Shown: positions 25,604 to 35,303 of the stretch, piece after piece
Layout: every line of letters starts with the position of its first letter
How positions within the stretch are numbered: the stretch's first letter is position 1
Origin: Evansella sp041820985
Lineage (GTDB): Bacteria > Bacillota > Bacilli > Bacillales > Salisediminibacteriaceae
Direction: 5' to 3'
DNA length: 64,000 bases
Assembly (NCBI RefSeq): GCF_041820985.1
Contig: NZ_JBGUAU010000024.1
Span: 1 to 64,000 of the forward strand
The notes under the pieces: generated by a model
What the model was told of the DNA's origin: nothing
Databases searched by the model: none
Seen by the model: only the letters and a program-made list of their open reading frames with translations
Translations under genes and position numbers: made by a program

Positions 25604-26749
25604 TTATTTTCCTTTACGACTCTCAACTACTTCCTCCTTAAGGGGAAGCAATCCATTTACAAAACTTAACCATTTATGCTTAATATCATCTTCATTAAAT
25701 TGTTCCAACCAAACAAACGCATTGTTAATTTTTGAAGTTCTAAGTTCTGGTTTTTTTATATAATTAATAATGGCTTCAGCCAGCTCTTGCTCATCATCAA
25801 TAGGTACTAGTAAACCACATTCACCGTCATTTAACATTAGCCTAGCCCCACCAGGTGTGCAATCCGTAGCTATACAAGGTAGACCATTTACCATAGCTTC
25901 TATTAATACATTTGGTATTCCTTCAGAACGAGAAGGTAGAACAAACATCTCTGCCCCCCTACACCTATCCATAACATTTAATACAGAACCTGGTAAATCT
26001 ACCACATGTTCTAACTCATATTCATTAATCAAGTTTAACAAGTTTTCACGTTCATCACCTTCTCCATAGATTAACAATCTATATTCAGGATATTTGTTAC
26101 TTACAATCTTAAATGCCTTAATTAAAACATCAAATCCTTTTCTAAATTGAAAACGTCCTGCTGACACAATATAATGAGATGGAAGGAACATTTTTTGCTT
26201 ATCTCTATTGAAAGAACTGCGTTCAATAGCTGGATTAGGAATAATAGAAGTATGTTTTTTTTCTGGCAGATCATAAAATCTTTTTGCCATTTCTGTTTGA
26301 AAAACAATTCCATCGCAATGCCTATATAAAAATGAAGTCACTATTTTCCATAATTTAGTCTTATTGTATGGATCAGCCCGTTGTGAGAATAAAGTAATAC
26401 AAGGCATCTTACGTAGAGCCCACCACGTCAATAATGAAATACGATCATCAAATGCCAATGCTATGTCGGCATTAACACCTTTGCAAAGCGAAGCTATTTG
26501 GCGTTTAATACTCCGGGTGTATATCCATGCTTTTACTATACTCATTTTTCGAATTGCTTGTCCCTCATTCAGTCCAAAAGTGTGAATTGTAATATCAGGA
26601 GAAAGTTCCAAAGATATTTTAGTATTCTTTATCAAAGCTAAATGAACCTTATATTGCGAACTCAAATTATTTGCAACAAAGGCTATCATTTTTTCTGCAC
26701 CGCCTACATTCAAGTGAGGGTGAACAATCACTATTGTCGGCTTCTTCAT
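25604..26749 (-). CDS. glycosyltransferase family 4
   Basis: 381 residues, GT-B fold. The N-terminal domain begins KKPTIVIVHPHLNVGGAEKM with the glycine-rich acceptor loop. The C-terminal GT4 domain has IVSAGRFQFRKGFDVLIKAF, LLIYGEGDERENLLNLI and the donor-binding FVLPSRSEGIPNVLIEA followed by MVNGLPCIATDCTPGG, which contains the EX7E motif. It is probably a retaining transferase adding one sugar to the lipid-linked repeat unit. Donor and acceptor cannot be told from sequence. It lies between flippase and polymerase genes, with non-coding gaps on both sides. Confidence 0.88.
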   Translation of the reverse strand: MKKPTIVIVHPHLNVGGAEKMIAFVANNLSSQYKVHLALIKNTKISLELSPDITIHTFGLNEGQAIRKMSIVKAWIYTRSIKRQIASLCKGVNADIALAFDDRISLLTWWALRKMPCITLFSQRADPYNKTKLWKIVTSFLYRHCDGIVFQTEMAKRFYDLPEKKHTSIIPNPAIERSSFNRDKQKMFLPSHYIVSAGRFQFRKGFDVLIKAFKIVSNKYPEYRLLIYGEGDERENLLNLINEYELEHVVDLPGSVLNVMDRCRGAEMFVLPSRSEGIPNVLIEAMVNGLPCIATDCTPGGARLMLNDGECGLLVPIDDEQELAEAIINYIKKPELRTSKINNAFVWLEQFNEDDIKHKWLSFVNGLLPLKEEVVESRKGK

Positions 26750-26899
26750 AAGTTAGGTCACTCCCTTTTTTAGAACTCCGTACTTTTCTTTCTAATACTC
26801 CAGAAGGAAAATTGTTGATAAAATTAAAATTTGGTAAAGCACTATTAATTTCCCTTTATTTTTAGATTAGTACTGTTATAGTAATAAATAAAACAAACC

Positions 26900-26930
26900 A
26901 AACAATTAAGCATAGTTTGCTTAATTGTTT
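26900..26930 (-). terminator. hairpin between polymerase and glycosyltransferase genes
   Basis: AAACAATTAAGC and GCTTAATTGTTT are perfect 12-base inverted repeats with a 7-base loop. On the minus strand GGTTTGTTTTATTTATT follows. It lies about 100 bases past the polymerase stop and may end or attenuate the transcript. Confidence 0.6.
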
Positions 26931-27026
26931 AAAACTGTTTTGGCCTTCGTCATAATAACTACATTTCCCTCAAACTACTTGGGACCGAATGTCCTATTGG
27001 ATATAATTACTCTTAAAAAAACTTTT

Positions 27027-28172
27027 TTATCCTGGCTCCTGCATTGTCTGCTTATTTCGACTCATATTTTGAGCTAAACTCAATGAAATTACGAGAGGTA
27101 ACCATAGGTATAATGAATCTACAAAGTTATTTGCCATCAATACTAAATCAAAGCTCGTTCTCACCAACAAACCAATAAGATACGCTGCGCCAACTAATAC
27201 GTAAGGGTTTGAAAGGTGGTTATAAAAACGTAACCAAATATAATACAAAAACAGCACAAATAGAAACAGAAGTAAATAACCACCTTGACCACGCAAAAAT
27301 AAAAATAAATTATGAGAAGACATCCCAAACATATAATTTACGCTAAATTCCCCACCAACTAAATTACCTCCGTGACCAAATAATTGATGATTAGACAAGT
27401 AATTTTCTAGGTAACCCCATAGATGTTGTCTGCCTGAAAATAGATTCTTTCCACTAAATTCTCGAACCCAGACATTCCATTGACTACTTTCAGACATGTT
27501 ATACATCCACAAGTATATTTTGGGAATTAATATAATAATTGAAGTTACAGTCCAAAAAGTTACTTTATACAGCCTTTTTCCTAATTTAGGCAAAATAATG
27601 ATACATAAAGCAATAACTAATAAAGCTAGTACACGACTTCGATCTCCAGAATCCCAAAAAACGACCATGTATAAAAAACAAAGAGCGACCTTTTTCCACG
27701 TCCCGGATACCATTGCTAACGAAAAAAAAGTAAATGCAAATAATGGAGTAGAAAAGCCAGTTCGTTCAGTAAATATCATAAAATATATAGCGAAAATTTG
27801 GTACACCACAATTACAATTTTGAGTTGTTTTATGCTTTTTAGCGGGCTGTCACCATTACTAGCACTCCAAACAAAAAGTAATAGTACTAATTGTTGAAAA
27901 ATAACTGAAAAATAATATTGATTATACGTTAATAGCAACCATATTAAATTATAAAAAACCCAAACAAAAATGATTATTAGTAATTGATTGAAATAAAACA
28001 CGCTTGATCTCAGGATAAATATTATTATACAGATTAATGCAAATCCTATAGATATTAACTTGACAGTAGAAGTATCTCCAATAATAAATGCATCAAATAG
28101 AGATAAAACTATGCTACCTAAAATTAATAGTGAAAATATATTATTAATATAGTAATTCTTGTTAGTTTCCAT
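27027..28172 (-). CDS. O-antigen/EPS polymerase (Wzy-like)
   Basis: 381 residues with about 10-12 hydrophobic segments and a large extracytoplasmic loop near the centre (VWVREFSGKNLFSGRQHLWG and YLSNHQLFGHGGNLVGGE), the usual layout of Wzy/WaaL-type proteins. Early helices include FSLLILGSIVLSLFDAF and ISIGFALICIIIFILR. ATG at 28172 is preferred over 28181 because AGGA directly abuts the first ATG. It should polymerise the repeat units flipped by the product of 23333-24832. Polymerases are poorly conserved, so the call rests on topology and context. Confidence 0.78.
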   Translation of the reverse strand: METNKNYYINNIFSLLILGSIVLSLFDAFIIGDTSTVKLISIGFALICIIIFILRSSVFYFNQLLIIIFVWVFYNLIWLLLTYNQYYFSVIFQQLVLLLFVWSASNGDSPLKSIKQLKIVIVVYQIFAIYFMIFTERTGFSTPLFAFTFFSLAMVSGTWKKVALCFLYMVVFWDSGDRSRVLALLVIALCIIILPKLGKRLYKVTFWTVTSIIILIPKIYLWMYNMSESSQWNVWVREFSGKNLFSGRQHLWGYLENYLSNHQLFGHGGNLVGGEFSVNYMFGMSSHNLFLFLRGQGGYLLLFLFVLFLYYIWLRFYNHLSNPYVLVGAAYLIGLLVRTSFDLVLMANNFVDSLYLWLPLVISLSLAQNMSRNKQTMQEPG

Positions 28173-28231
28173 GATATACATTTCCTAACGATTTAATGTT
28201 TACTCTTATTTTCTATAATGAGATTATAATT

Positions 28232-29329
28232 TTATTTAATAATATTTTCATAAAGTTCAATTTCCTTACCAATTGTATTTTCTTCAAAATACTTGGTATT
28301 TTTTTTTGTTGGTAAACTAATAGATATTTTTTTAATTATTGGTTCAATATTTATATTCAGATCATCATTGTTAATGTATCCAACATTATCAAAACCACCA
28401 AAGATCTCTTTACAAACATCAATATTTGAAGTAATTAAGGGTATACCAAAAGTGGCAATTTCACAAGCCATTACACCTTGTGCATCAGCCCTTGTAGGTA
28501 TCAGGGCACACTTTGATTTATTTAGAAAATGTATAATTTCATTATGTGATAAATTTTTCTCTATCCATTCTAAGTTTCTTGGTTTATCATTATATTCATA
28601 AAATTCTCCTTTTCCAATTACACAAAAATTATACTTTGGGTTATCTTGTGCTATCCTAGTAACAACATCAATTGCATATTTAGAACCATCTAGGTTATTC
28701 CTTATAGTAATAAAATCATAATTTTTTTCTGATTTAAGATCATAACTATTTTTCTCGAAATTCTCTCCTATACAATTATAAATAATTCTCTTATTCCCTT
28801 CTATTACTTCTGGCTCTATCTCTGTGGAATCTATAAACATATCGTACATCCACTTACTAACAAATATAAATTGGGTCTTATATGCAATTTTTTCAAAGTA
28901 TTTTTTCCAAACTTTCAGTTTGAAATTATCGTAAATTCCTCTTCTTATTTTTGTTCGAATTTTAACTTTTTTTGTATAACTGTATGGGGGTGGATATACT
29001 TTTGACGTTTTTAATACCTCGTGCCCATGAAAGAAAAACACAATATTATCATAGAGATCACTATATTTCTTTAAGAATCTATAATGGTTTCTAAGGTTAG
29101 GTGCATGCGAAACAAGCAAGTCAAACTTTTCACTTTTTATTTTTTTTTCATAAGTACTTAATGTATAAACCTTAACATTATCCAATTCATAATCATTTTT
29201 TGCGTCAAAAGATATAACTGACACATCAATTCCTTTTTGGACATACCATTTGTTTCTACTATGAATATACTGTAACGACACAAAGCCATCTGGCCGAGGA
29301 TAACTAGTTGCTAATACTAAAATTTTCAT
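28232..29329 (-). CDS. glycosyltransferase, GT4-like
   Basis: 365 residues. The N-terminus MKILVLATSYPRPDGFVSLQ and the middle LLVSHAPNLRNHYRFLKKY suit the GT-B acceptor domain. The C-terminal half has DFITIRNNLDGSKYAIDVV, FCVIGKGEFYEYNDKPRNLE and a donor-site segment ALIPTRADAQGVMACEIATF, where the EX7E motif is altered (Q before GVMACE). AAAGG precedes the ATG. It lies 64 bases after the GT2 gene and 51 bases before the polymerase gene, in the same direction, so all are likely one operon. Its exact linkage is unknown. Confidence 0.82.
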   Translation of the reverse strand: MKILVLATSYPRPDGFVSLQYIHSRNKWYVQKGIDVSVISFDAKNDYELDNVKVYTLSTYEKKIKSEKFDLLVSHAPNLRNHYRFLKKYSDLYDNIVFFFHGHEVLKTSKVYPPPYSYTKKVKIRTKIRRGIYDNFKLKVWKKYFEKIAYKTQFIFVSKWMYDMFIDSTEIEPEVIEGNKRIIYNCIGENFEKNSYDLKSEKNYDFITIRNNLDGSKYAIDVVTRIAQDNPKYNFCVIGKGEFYEYNDKPRNLEWIEKNLSHNEIIHFLNKSKCALIPTRADAQGVMACEIATFGIPLITSNIDVCKEIFGGFDNVGYINNDDLNINIEPIIKKISISLPTKKNTKYFEENTIGKEIELYENIIK

Positions 29330-29393
29330 AATTTCAATCCTTTCAAAGCTTCAAAGCTCTACTGCAAGCTTCTGTAATTTTCTTTCAAGGCTT

Positions 29394-30560
29394 TTATCTT
29401 GTACTCTCTGCCTTCTCCCAAAACGGCTTTGCTTTTCCAGTTAATATATTATAAACACCAACCCATTGAGCAAATAGAGTCACACAGTAGTAATATATTA
29501 AAGTTATATATTTATTGTTTGACTTTGTAGTCACCTTAACTAACGCTAATAGGTAAAACAATACTTGCCCTATAAATGTTAATAAATAAAACCAGTGCTC
29601 TTGGATTAATAAAGTATTAGTAATAAAAACTAGTAAATGAGCAAACCATAACAAATATCTACAAGTTCTATGCCCTAAGTAAAAATAAGAAAACCATCGA
29701 TACTTAAATATATTTAAGATACGAAGGTCTGGTAATATGTTTCTCAAAATCCCTCGATTCATTCGTACTTTACGTTTAAACTCATCTTCTATAATTTCTC
29801 CAGCTTTTTCATACGCTATGGCATCAGAATTATATAGAGCCTTTTTACCATTCAACGCATAGTATCTTGGCATATTTCCATCATGACTTTTTATTGGTTC
29901 AAAGTCATAATATTCAGCGTTTCTGCAAGCATAAAGAGCACCATTTCCTGCAGTAATTGTTTGAATATTACTCTCAATTTTTCTTAATTTTGTGTCGCTA
30001 TCCCAATATGTGTTTTCTGAATTTGTAACATCACTATAATTTTTATTTATGATTACCAATCTACCACTAACATAACTAATATCATCGCTAGTAAATGCGG
30101 AAACTAATTCTCTAACTGAATTAACTTCCAACATAGAATTAGCATCAGTCATAACAAGGATTTCACTTTCAACAGTTTTCTGCGCCTCATTCTGAGCATT
30201 TGTTTTTCCCTTACGCTGTTTTACTTCAAATAACCGAATTCTATAATCAGGATTATTAATTATAAAACTTCTAACTAATTCATTGGTCTTATCTGTACTA
30301 TTATCCGAAGCCACTAAAAACTCGATCTTATCGATTGGGTAATCCAGCTTTAATACATTTTCTAACTTATCCTGTATAACTTTCTCTTCATTATGGGCAA
30401 CTATCATTACTGTCACCGTTGGCTCATACGTATAGTCCTTTTTTAGGGTTCTATGTTTGTATATTCGGTTTAGAATTTTTAATGAGAGTGGATAGCCAAT
30501 CATAGCCCAGAAGATTATAAAAGCATTCAAATAAAAAATAAGAAGTATCACGAATTTCAT
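29394..30560 (-). CDS. membrane-bound glycosyltransferase family 2
   Basis: 388 residues. An N-terminal membrane helix (VILLIFYLNAFIIFWAMIGY) is followed by the GT-A domain: TVTVMIVAHNEEKVIQDKLE, FLVASDNSTDKTNELV, VMTDANSMLE (DxD-like) and TAGNGALYACRNAEYY. Three or four C-terminal helices (about 300-375, such as YLLWFAHLLVFITNTLLI) anchor it. This is the processive or single-addition GT2 type used in EPS synthesis. AGAGAGG lies 8 bases before the ATG. It is 3 bases downstream of the ATP-grasp gene. Confidence 0.88.
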   Translation of the reverse strand: MKFVILLIFYLNAFIIFWAMIGYPLSLKILNRIYKHRTLKKDYTYEPTVTVMIVAHNEEKVIQDKLENVLKLDYPIDKIEFLVASDNSTDKTNELVRSFIINNPDYRIRLFEVKQRKGKTNAQNEAQKTVESEILVMTDANSMLEVNSVRELVSAFTSDDISYVSGRLVIINKNYSDVTNSENTYWDSDTKLRKIESNIQTITAGNGALYACRNAEYYDFEPIKSHDGNMPRYYALNGKKALYNSDAIAYEKAGEIIEDEFKRKVRMNRGILRNILPDLRILNIFKYRWFSYFYLGHRTCRYLLWFAHLLVFITNTLLIQEHWFYLLTFIGQVLFYLLALVKVTTKSNNKYITLIYYYCVTLFAQWVGVYNILTGKAKPFWEKAESTR

Positions 30561-30563
30561 GTT

Positions 30564-31571
30564 CTAAACCTCTCTCTTATAACTGATTTCCACTATATCT
30601 CTTATAATCTTTACCTCATTAAACTTCATCATATAAATACCTTCATCATAATTACCAATAGTATCTACATTTATATTTCCATAGATATTGTTAATAATCA
30701 TCTCTGGCACGTTTACACCACTCTCATATGCATGAGGATAACCTCCACCAAAACGAGGATTTACTTCAGAGATATAATATTCACCATTGACTTTAAAAAT
30801 ATCAATATCAATAATACCTTTAAACCCAGTCTCTTTTACAAATTTTGAGATTAAATCAAGTAGCTGCTCATCCTTAATTGAAACGGATTTGTCAGTTTCA
30901 CCAGCCCTCATCTTAATCTTCTCTTTTATAAATACCGCAACTGGTTCACCAGAAATCAAATCAATATAAACATCAGCGCCGTATTCCAATCCATCCATGA
31001 ACTCTTGAATCATTAGATTGTCAAATCTACTGAATAACAACTCAATTTCTTCTTTCGATGTTACTTTACTTATATTAATACTTGCACTACCTCTCACAGG
31101 CTTAACAAACACTGGATAGTTTATTACTCCAGCTTCTATGTCACTGTAAAAGATCTCTTTATCTATATAACTCTTAACAGTATTGAACCCATTATGAACT
31201 AAAAACTCAAACATCTTATATTTATCAAAACATAGTTCCACAACATCTAAATCTGATACAATAGGCGTCGTACCAATATCCAGAAAGGCCTGTTTATGTT
31301 CTGCAAGAAGACATAGTTCAGGGTCGATTAATGACACGACTGCTTTAATCTTATTCTCTTTGCAAATAGAGAGAATCGTTGCTAGATATCCTTCATCATT
31401 CATTCGAGGGACAATAAAGTGTTTATCTGCCTCATATAGGGCTGGAGCCAAATCACTGCAGTCTGTTGCAATTACAAGTCCTCTACCATCTAACTCTTTT
31501 TTAAAATACTGCACAATTTTATTTCTAGTACCACAGCTCAATATAAGTATGTTTAAATCATCGCTCATCAT
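30564..31571 (-). CDS. ATP-grasp ligase (carbamoyl-phosphate-synthase-like)
   Basis: 335 residues. A pre-ATP-grasp domain (DLNILILSCGTRNKIVQYF) is followed by the ATP-grasp fold: YPVFVKPVRGSASINISK with the phosphate-binding loop, MIQEFMDGLEYGADVYID, and EVNPRFGGGYPHAYESG with the metal-binding Glu and Asn. Such enzymes join a carboxylate to an amine through an acyl phosphate. In polysaccharide clusters they often attach amino acids to amino sugars or uronic acids. It overlaps the PLP-enzyme gene by 14 bases, supporting a shared pathway. The ligated partners are unknown. Confidence 0.85.
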   Translation of the reverse strand: MMSDDLNILILSCGTRNKIVQYFKKELDGRGLVIATDCSDLAPALYEADKHFIVPRMNDEGYLATILSICKENKIKAVVSLIDPELCLLAEHKQAFLDIGTTPIVSDLDVVELCFDKYKMFEFLVHNGFNTVKSYIDKEIFYSDIEAGVINYPVFVKPVRGSASINISKVTSKEEIELLFSRFDNLMIQEFMDGLEYGADVYIDLISGEPVAVFIKEKIKMRAGETDKSVSIKDEQLLDLISKFVKETGFKGIIDIDIFKVNGEYYISEVNPRFGGGYPHAYESGVNVPEMIINNIYGNINVDTIGNYDEGIYMMKFNEVKIIRDIVEISYKREV

Positions 31572-32505
31572 TTAGATCCTCCAATTTATCAAAAAACAAT
31601 GGTGTCCCACCCGTGTGAATAAATAGTATCTTCTTATCCGTAATATGATTCTTTTTGATATACTCTTGCATGCCCCAAAAAGCTTTACCAGTATAAGTTG
31701 TATCCATTGGGATACCATCTTTAATTAGAACATCCCTGATAGTTTGTAATATTTTGTCGTTATGGGAACCATATCCATCAAGTACATAGTCGTCTATAAA
31801 TACTATGGCTTCAGATACGATTGGTTCTTTATTCTGACTCAACAAATAACTATTAACACTTTCAAGAACAACTTGACTACCATTAGGATTTTTTCGTGCA
31901 TTGCTTATTCCAATAATTTCTCTCTCATCGCCATGTAGTATTTTCCCACATACAAGTCCGGCTTGAGTTGTCCCTGTTCCAGATGTATGAAAAATATAAT
32001 CAAAATACATGCCTGAAGATTTTTCGTAATCTACAATTTCTTCATATGCATTAATATAAGATTGTGTCCCAATATCACCATGGCCTCCCCCTTGGATAAA
32101 ATAAGGATTGTAACCTTTTGCTCTTAATTCATCCATTTTTCTTTCAATCGTAGTACTTACTTGGGATACAGGACACTTCGTAACAAACGCACCAAACAAT
32201 TTAATCATTTCACTATTAGTGGTTGGATAACTTGAAACAGTTGGTGAAATAATATGGCATGGTATACCCTTTGCAGCTGAGATATTAGCTATAACTCTAC
32301 AATGATTAGAGCTACTGCTACCATACGTAACTACACAATCTGATTTTGTTAAGATTAAATCTTCGAAAAAAAGAACTGCTTTTCTCGCTTTATTTCCTCC
32401 AAATGATATGGGAATAAGGTCATCTCGCTTTATATAATATGAGTTGTTATTTAGATTTTCACTTAACCTTTGAATTGGAGTTGCTTGATATTTATTTAAT
32501 TCCAA
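31558..32505 (-). CDS. PLP-dependent enzyme, ACC deaminase/D-cysteine desulfhydrase-like
   Basis: 315 residues, fold type II PLP enzyme. The PLP Lys is in DLIPISFGGNKARKAVLF (about residue 40), the substrate loop in VTYGSSSSNHCRVIANISAA, and the phosphate-binding glycine loop in FHTSGTGTTQAGLV. The C-terminal ILFIHTGGTPLFF is a family feature. Relatives act on 1-aminocyclopropane-1-carboxylate, D-cysteine or diaminopropionate. Here it overlaps the ATP-grasp and GNAT genes by 14 bases each, so it may make or modify an amino acid that decorates the polysaccharide. That role is inference. Confidence 0.83.
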   Translation of the reverse strand: MELNKYQATPIQRLSENLNNNSYYIKRDDLIPISFGGNKARKAVLFFEDLILTKSDCVVTYGSSSSNHCRVIANISAAKGIPCHIISPTVSSYPTTNSEMIKLFGAFVTKCPVSQVSTTIERKMDELRAKGYNPYFIQGGGHGDIGTQSYINAYEEIVDYEKSSGMYFDYIFHTSGTGTTQAGLVCGKILHGDEREIIGISNARKNPNGSQVVLESVNSYLLSQNKEPIVSEAIVFIDDYVLDGYGSHNDKILQTIRDVLIKDGIPMDTTYTGKAFWGMQEYIKKNHITDKKILFIHTGGTPLFFDKLEDLNDER

Positions 32506-33028
32506 TTTTCGTTACACCTACATTATGAATATAGTTTTCTACATTTAAGTTATATATATATCTATCTACATATTTCCCGTTATAAAATAGATCATTTTTT
32601 AGTAGTCCCTCTTTTACAAAGCCACTCTTTTCGAAGAGTTTTTGAGCTGGAACATTATCTATTTCTGTATAAAGATATATCTTTTTAAGGCAAAATTCCT
32701 TAAAAGCCCTTTTGATTAAAAGGTCCGTTGCAACGTTAGCTATGCCCTTACCTTTAAACTTGTCTCCACCAAGACAAATATAATATTCCGCTTCCTTACT
32801 ATTTAAATCAATATTCAGTAGTCCAATTAATCCAGCAGGTTCGCCAGCGTAAGTAATGGTATAGTCGATCCTATCGTTTCTACCTTCAAGTGATTTGAAC
32901 CATTGAAGGGTCTTATCTTCTCTTAGAGGCAAATCATAATGCAGGTACTTATTATTTCTATCATCATTTATCCATTTTACCTTATATGGTATATCCTCTT
33001 CTTGAAATTTCCGAATGGCGATTTCCAT
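32492..33028 (-). CDS. GNAT-family N-acetyltransferase (RimJ/RimL or PseH-like)
   Basis: 178 residues. It opens MEIAIRKFQEEDIPYKVKWI, with the acetyl-CoA loop in CLGGDKFKGKGIANVATDLL and the late pattern KIYLYTEIDNVPAQKLFEKS and GFVKEG. GAGGGG lies 8 bases before ATG 33028; an upstream TTG at 33046 has no binding site. In sugar clusters this class N-acetylates UDP-4-amino sugars, so it could take the place of the EpsM/PglD hexapeptide enzyme after the aminotransferase encoded just upstream. Confidence 0.82.
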   Translation of the reverse strand: MEIAIRKFQEEDIPYKVKWINDDRNNKYLHYDLPLREDKTLQWFKSLEGRNDRIDYTITYAGEPAGLIGLLNIDLNSKEAEYYICLGGDKFKGKGIANVATDLLIKRAFKEFCLKKIYLYTEIDNVPAQKLFEKSGFVKEGLLKNDLFYNGKYVDRYIYNLNVENYIHNVGVTKIGIK

Positions 33029-33047
33029 ATTAATAACCCCTCGCAAT

Positions 33048-33683
33048 TTAATTAATGTTAGATGATTTCTCTGACCCTTTTACATTGTTATGAGTATAGA
33101 TACTTTCACGTTTGAATAGCTTCTGCAGTGTCATAAAGAGAATCTTAATGTCTAACCAAATATTAAACATTTCAATATACTTAACATCAATTGGAATTCG
33201 TTCATCCCAAGATACAGAATTTCTAACGGTGACCTGTGTTAAACCAGTCATACCTGGCTTCATTTCGAATCGTTTTCGTTGAAAATCACTATATTCTTCA
33301 AATTTATATGGATGATGAGGTACGGGAGGTCTCGGGCCAACCAAACTCATATCACCAGTAACAACATTCCAAAGTTGAGGAAGTTCGTCCAAGCTTGTGG
33401 CACGAAGTATTTTTCCTATTTTTGTAATTCGGTTATCACTTTCAGTTTTCACAAATAAACCTGAGCCGATTTTTTCAGCATTAACAACCATCGTTCTGAA
33501 CTTTAAAATCTTAAAAACTCTACCATCCTTGCCAAGTCGTTCTTGTTTAAAAAACACTGGACCTTTTGAAGTCAGCTTAATGGATAGTGCAATAAAAATA
33601 AGAATTGGGGAAATAATGATTACACCTATTAAACTTCCAAAGAAATCTAGCATACGTTTGATAAATAAATTTAATACTCGCAT
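33048..33683 (-). CDS. priming sugar-1-phosphate transferase (PglC/EpsL/WcaJ family)
   Basis: 211 residues, monotopic phosphoglycosyltransferase. It has an N-terminal re-entrant membrane helix (FFGSLIGVIIISPILIFIAL), then KLTSKGPVFFKQERLGKDGR, FKILKFRTMV, ATSLDELPQLWNVVTGDMSL with the catalytic Asp-Glu pair, and VGPRPPVPHH. It transfers a sugar phosphate from a UDP-sugar to undecaprenyl phosphate, starting repeat-unit assembly. It is 3 bases from the aminotransferase gene. By analogy with EpsC/N/L and PglF/E/C the primed sugar may be a bacillosamine- or N-acetyl-amino-sugar type. Confidence 0.92.
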   Translation of the reverse strand: MRVLNLFIKRMLDFFGSLIGVIIISPILIFIALSIKLTSKGPVFFKQERLGKDGRVFKILKFRTMVVNAEKIGSGLFVKTESDNRITKIGKILRATSLDELPQLWNVVTGDMSLVGPRPPVPHHPYKFEEYSDFQRKRFEMKPGMTGLTQVTVRNSVSWDERIPIDVKYIEMFNIWLDIKILFMTLQKLFKRESIYTHNNVKGSEKSSNIN

Positions 33684-33686
33684 TGT

Positions 33687-34814
33687 TTAACTCCACAACC
33701 CCTTAATAGTCTTCACAACTCTTTCTAAGTCCTCATCTGTCATCTTCGTATCAGATGGCAAACAAACCCCATTCTCAAACAACTTTTCAGATATACCTTC
33801 ACCCACAAAATCATACTTCTCAAAGTAAGGCTGCAAATGCATCGGTTTCCAAACTGGTCTTGACTCGATATTCTCAGCTTCCAATGCATCAAAAATATCA
33901 AGAGGTCTAACTTTACCAGTCAACGTAATCGAACTTAACCAGTAATTCGGTTCATCCCATTCATTACTAGGCATAAACTCAACGCCTTCTAGTCCAACAA
34001 GCTCTCTCTTATAAAACTCTAAGATATAATTCTTCTTTGCAACTCTCTGATCTAAAACCTTGAGCTGTCCTCTACCAATCCCAGCAACAACATTACTCAT
34101 ACGGTAATTAAATCCTAATTCACTATGTTGATAATGCCTTGCCTGGTCTCTTGATTGAGTTGCCCAGAATCTAGACTTGGCAATTCGTTCTTCATTGTTA
34201 GAAACAAGCATCCCACCACCAGAAGTTGTGATAATCTTGTTTCCATTAAAAGAGAAGATGCCATAGTCACCGAAAGATCCAGTATGCTTACCTTTATAGT
34301 AAGTACCCAGTGACTCAGCAGCATCTTCTATAACCGCTACATTATGTTTCTTACAAATCTCCATGATCTTATCCATATCAGCGGATAAACCATATAGATG
34401 AACAACAATTACTGCCTTAACTTCTGGATACTTCTCAAAAGCTTCTTCCAATGCTTTAGGGCTCATATTCCAAGTTTCGTAATCACTGTCAATAAAAACA
34501 GGAATCGCATTTTGATAAATAATTGGATTTGCCGTAGCTGAGAACGTAAGCGTTGGACAGAAAACAATATCCTCTTCTCCAACACCTGCCGCTTTAAGAG
34601 CTAGATGAATAGCAGCTGTCCCAGAAGATAGTGCAGCAGCAGCTTTTGAACCAACCTTGGCAGCAAGTTCTCTTTCAAACTCATTTACGTTTTCACCAAG
34701 GGGCGCAATCCAGTTTGTATCAAAAGCTTCCTGTACGTATTGCATTTCATAACCTTCATCACTCATATGTGGTGAAGAGAGGAATATTCTTTCTTTCACT
34801 TTTGTCGACTCCAT
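33687..34814 (-). CDS. DegT/DnrJ/EryC1-family sugar aminotransferase (EpsN/PglE-like)
   Basis: 375 residues, fold type I PLP enzyme. It begins RIFLSSPHMSDEGYEMQYV and DTNWIAPLGENVNEFE, the signature of EpsN/PglE-type UDP-4-keto-6-deoxy sugar aminotransferases. Conserved parts are LSSGTAAIHLALKAAGV, IEDAAESLGTYYKGKHTG and FSFNGNKIITTSGGG with the PLP Lys. It should convert the 4-keto product of the dehydratase at 36737-38551 to a 4-amino sugar using glutamate. It is the first gene of the tightly packed run that continues to 29.4 kb. Confidence 0.9.
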   Translation of the reverse strand: MESTKVKERIFLSSPHMSDEGYEMQYVQEAFDTNWIAPLGENVNEFERELAAKVGSKAAAALSSGTAAIHLALKAAGVGEEDIVFCPTLTFSATANPIIYQNAIPVFIDSDYETWNMSPKALEEAFEKYPEVKAVIVVHLYGLSADMDKIMEICKKHNVAVIEDAAESLGTYYKGKHTGSFGDYGIFSFNGNKIITTSGGGMLVSNNEERIAKSRFWATQSRDQARHYQHSELGFNYRMSNVVAGIGRGQLKVLDQRVAKKNYILEFYKRELVGLEGVEFMPSNEWDEPNYWLSSITLTGKVRPLDIFDALEAENIESRPVWKPMHLQPYFEKYDFVGEGISEKLFENGVCLPSDTKMTDEDLERVVKTIKGLWS

Positions 34815-35303
34815 CTTCTAGACTTCCTTCCCTTTTTAAGTTAAAATTTTGTAGATTAGGACTTAATTAGAAGTTTTTCCTCTAACCAACTACTAAACCA
34901 CTAAAAATTATTATCTACTACTGATAGCCACCTCGCATTTAATATCCAATATGCGAAATAGATGAAAAAACTATATATAGTACATTTTACTGAATTAAAC
35001 TAAATTTAAATACTACATATTGTGTTTTCTTATCAAATTCCAATACTCAACTCGTAATACCTATTCAATCAACAACATTCAATCACGAAGTTTTTTTCAT
35101 TTTCTCATTAATCTCTACCGTGTTTCTTCCTATCAAACTACCATTCAATCAAACCTTAAAAACAACTAAAAACACTCAAAACCCTTATGCCACAAGGCTT
35201 CCATCGCCTTATCTGATTACGATAGTCAGTTCCCTACAAACATTCAATCTAGGATAATATATGCAAATTTGAGCTCGAAGAGCTAGTAGCAACCCTAAAC
35301 TTA
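34815..35303. other. intergenic stretch with CATTCAATC repeats
   Basis: About 490 bases without a gene. The phrase ATTCAATC recurs near 35063, 35077, 35141 and 35237. A palindrome AGCTCGAAGAGCT lies at 35272-35284, the first of four in this region. It probably carries the promoter of the aminotransferase operon, but I could not fix it. Confidence 0.4.
35272..35284. repeat. AGCTCGAAGAGCT palindrome, first of four
   Basis: Five-base arms AGCTC/GAGCT around GAA. Identical copies lie near 35747-35759, 36599-36612 and 36642-36655, all between genes around the pseudopilin and four-helix-bundle genes. Unknown role. Confidence 0.55.
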
